Part shown: positions 22,174 to 23,277 of the stretch, piece by piece
Numbering within the stretch: position 1 is the stretch's first letter
Layout: every line of letters starts with the position of its first letter
Source of the DNA: Dehalococcoidia bacterium
Lineage (GTDB): Bacteria > Chloroflexota > Dehalococcoidia > UBA2979
DNA: 23,277 nucleotides
NCBI GenBank assembly: GCA_030745285.1
Contig: JASLOV010000319.1
Span: 1 to 23,277 of the forward strand
Direction of reading: 5' to 3'
Notes under the pieces: model-generated
What the model was told of the DNA's origin: nothing
The model's input: only the letters and a program-made list of their open reading frames with translations
The model's database searches: none
Made by a program: the position numbers and the translations under genes

Positions 22174-23277
22174 ATGCAGATGGTCCGTAGCGCGGCGCTC
22201 GCGGCGTTCGTCTTCATGGTCATGCTCATGGGGAACGGCAGCATGGCGGCAGGGCAGGTTTCTCCGGTCCATCTCACGGTCGTCGATCGACCGGGCGGCG
22301 AACCGGTCCACGCCCGGGCCTACCTGCGCCGCGAGGGAGAGTTGGTCCTGCCGGAGGGGCTCCCCTCGTACGACACGCGCGGGGAGCGGCACTTCCTGAT
22401 TCCCGGCGAGGCGCGAGTGGAGCTGCCGCCGGGCCGCTACGAGCTACGGGTTGAGCACGGCCTCGAGCATCGCCCGGTGATCAGGTCGTTCACCGTGACG
22501 GCCGGCGTCGACCTCGACATCGAGGCCGTCGTCACCCGCTGGGTCGACATGAACGCCCAGGGCTGGTACTCGGCCGACATGCACGTCCACCGCGATCCGG
22601 CCGACCTCGAGGCGATCCTCAGGGCCGAAGACCTCAACCTCGCGCCGACGATCACGACGCATGTCTGGGGCAGCGACACGCGGCAGCCGTGGGGCGGCGG
22701 GCATGGCTTCATGACCGAGGTCGATGACGATCGCCTCTTCACGACGAACGCGCAGGAGATCGAGCGCATCGAAGGCGGCCCCGGCGCCATCATCCTGCTC
22801 GCCCCCGACCTGCCGCTGCCGTACGACGGCTACGAGCTGTACCCGCCGTCGGCCACATACGCGCGCCGGGCGCACGAGCAGGGCGGCTACGTCGAGGCCG
22901 ACAAGCCATTCTGGCTCGATACGTTCGTCAACGTCGCCCTCGGCGCGATCGACTTCATCGAGATCAACGCGAATCATTTCTATCCGCGCGGCTTCGACAC
23001 CGACCTGGCCCGGTGGTCATCGTGGCCGCAGGAGATGGGCTACATCGGCAGCCGCGGCCTGGCGCTCTGGATCATGAAGCTCTACTACAGCATCCTGAAC
23101 TCCGGGTTCCGACTACCGCTGTCGGCCGGATCGGCGAACGGCGTCATGCCGGCGCAGGTCGGGTTCAACCGCGTCTACGCCCAACTCGACCGCTTTTCCT
23201 ACGACGGCTTCCTCGCCTCGATGAAGGCCGGACGAAGTTTCACCACGAACGGACCGATGCTGGAACTCGAGGTCGGC
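22174..23277 (+). CDS. Exported PHP / CehA-McbA-type metallohydrolase, 3'-truncated by window edge
   Basis: The first 368 codons of a gene that runs off the right edge with no stop. An uncharged-to-hydrophobic N terminus with several Met residues (1-27) looks like a signal peptide; the ATG at 22174 and one at 22180 are both possible and no strong ribosome site helps. Residues 30-125 form a β-rich domain (carboxypeptidase-regulatory-like, LPPGRYELRVEHG). The metallohydrolase domain then begins with GWYSADMHVHRDP, where His137 and His139 form the HxH metal motif, followed by His163 in TITTHVWG, an Asn/His pair in EINANHFYP, and AGRSFTTNGPMLELEVG near the end of the visible part. This matches the CehA/McbA group of PHP-like proteins, found in secreted form in Planctomycetota and Acidobacteriota. 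Substrate unknown. Confidence 0.82.
   Translation, partial: MQMVRSAALAAFVFMVMLMGNGSMAAGQVSPVHLTVVDRPGGEPVHARAYLRREGELVLPEGLPSYDTRGERHFLIPGEARVELPPGRYELRVEHGLEHRPVIRSFTVTAGVDLDIEAVVTRWVDMNAQGWYSADMHVHRDPADLEAILRAEDLNLAPTITTHVWGSDTRQPWGGGHGFMTEVDDDRLFTTNAQEIERIEGGPGAIILLAPDLPLPYDGYELYPPSATYARRAHEQGGYVEADKPFWLDTFVNVALGAIDFIEINANHFYPRGFDTDLARWSSWPQEMGYIGSRGLALWIMKLYYSILNSGFRLPLSAGSANGVMPAQVGFNRVYAQLDRFSYDGFLASMKAGRSFTTNGPMLELEVG

Noticed and set aside
1..23277. Search for CRISPR arrays, tRNA/rRNA genes, transposases, integrases, toxin-antitoxin or phage-defence genes
   Set aside because: No spaced repeats, cloverleaf-like sequence, recombinase motifs or small toxin pairs were seen in any gap; gaps are all short and composition is uniform.

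Overview
This is a G+C-rich bacterial window (about two thirds G+C by eye) with dense, well-spaced genes, and most products carry a secretion signal. Exported β-propeller quinoproteins, PSCyt1/DUF1549/DUF1553 and DUF1501 proteins, Tat-exported Gfo/Idh/MocA oxidoreductases and secreted α/β-hydrolases are found together in Acidobacteriota (Vicinamibacteria-like) and Planctomycetota. I favour an uncultivated Vicinamibacteria-type acidobacterium, with moderate confidence and on gene content only. I see no rRNA, tRNA, CRISPR array, transposase, integrase or phage gene, so this looks like ordinary chromosome rich in secreted catabolic functions.

Layout. (1) Positions 3-2804, plus strand: the C-terminal part of a DPP-IV-type S9 peptidase cut by the left edge, then a secreted PQQ-like β-propeller protein. 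(2) Positions 2805-2929: a convergent gap full of G+C-rich inverted repeats. (3) Positions 9544 down to 2930, minus strand: seven tightly packed genes, in transcription order a secreted α/β-hydrolase, a VOC protein, a Sel1-repeat protein, a Tat-exported alanine-racemase-like protein, a Tat-exported DsrE-like protein, a Ycf46-like AAA+ ATPase and a secreted DUF5107 protein. (4) Positions 9581-11908, plus strand: a membrane-anchored MtfA-like zinc peptidase with a SEC-C tail, and a secreted glycosidase-like protein. A 36-bp divergent gap with overlapping -10 elements separates (3) and (4). (5) Positions 14493 down to 11957, minus strand: a soluble PQQ-dependent dehydrogenase and a small four-helix membrane protein. 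(6) Positions 14637-17281, plus strand: a lipoprotein esterase and a Tat-exported Gfo/Idh/MocA oxidoreductase, 23 bp apart, behind a TATAAT box. (7) Positions 22054 down to 17302, minus strand: a large dihaem PSCyt1/DUF1549/LamG/DUF1553 protein and a DUF1501 protein, behind a very good sigma70-type promoter. (8) Position 22174 to the right edge, plus strand: an exported PHP/CehA-McbA-type metallohydrolase, truncated by the window.

Taken together the window encodes periplasmic or cell-surface processing of peptides, esters and sugars: hydrolases and esterases, two quinoproteins, an exported sugar-type oxidoreductase, a mutarotase-fold DUF5107 protein and a predicted c-type cytochrome. The least ordinary part is the seven-gene minus-strand cluster. 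It contains an exported racemase-fold protein that keeps the PLP lysine but has apparently lost the usual active-site tyrosines, next to an exported DsrE-like partner. Function assignments come from motifs and family memory only; no database search was possible.
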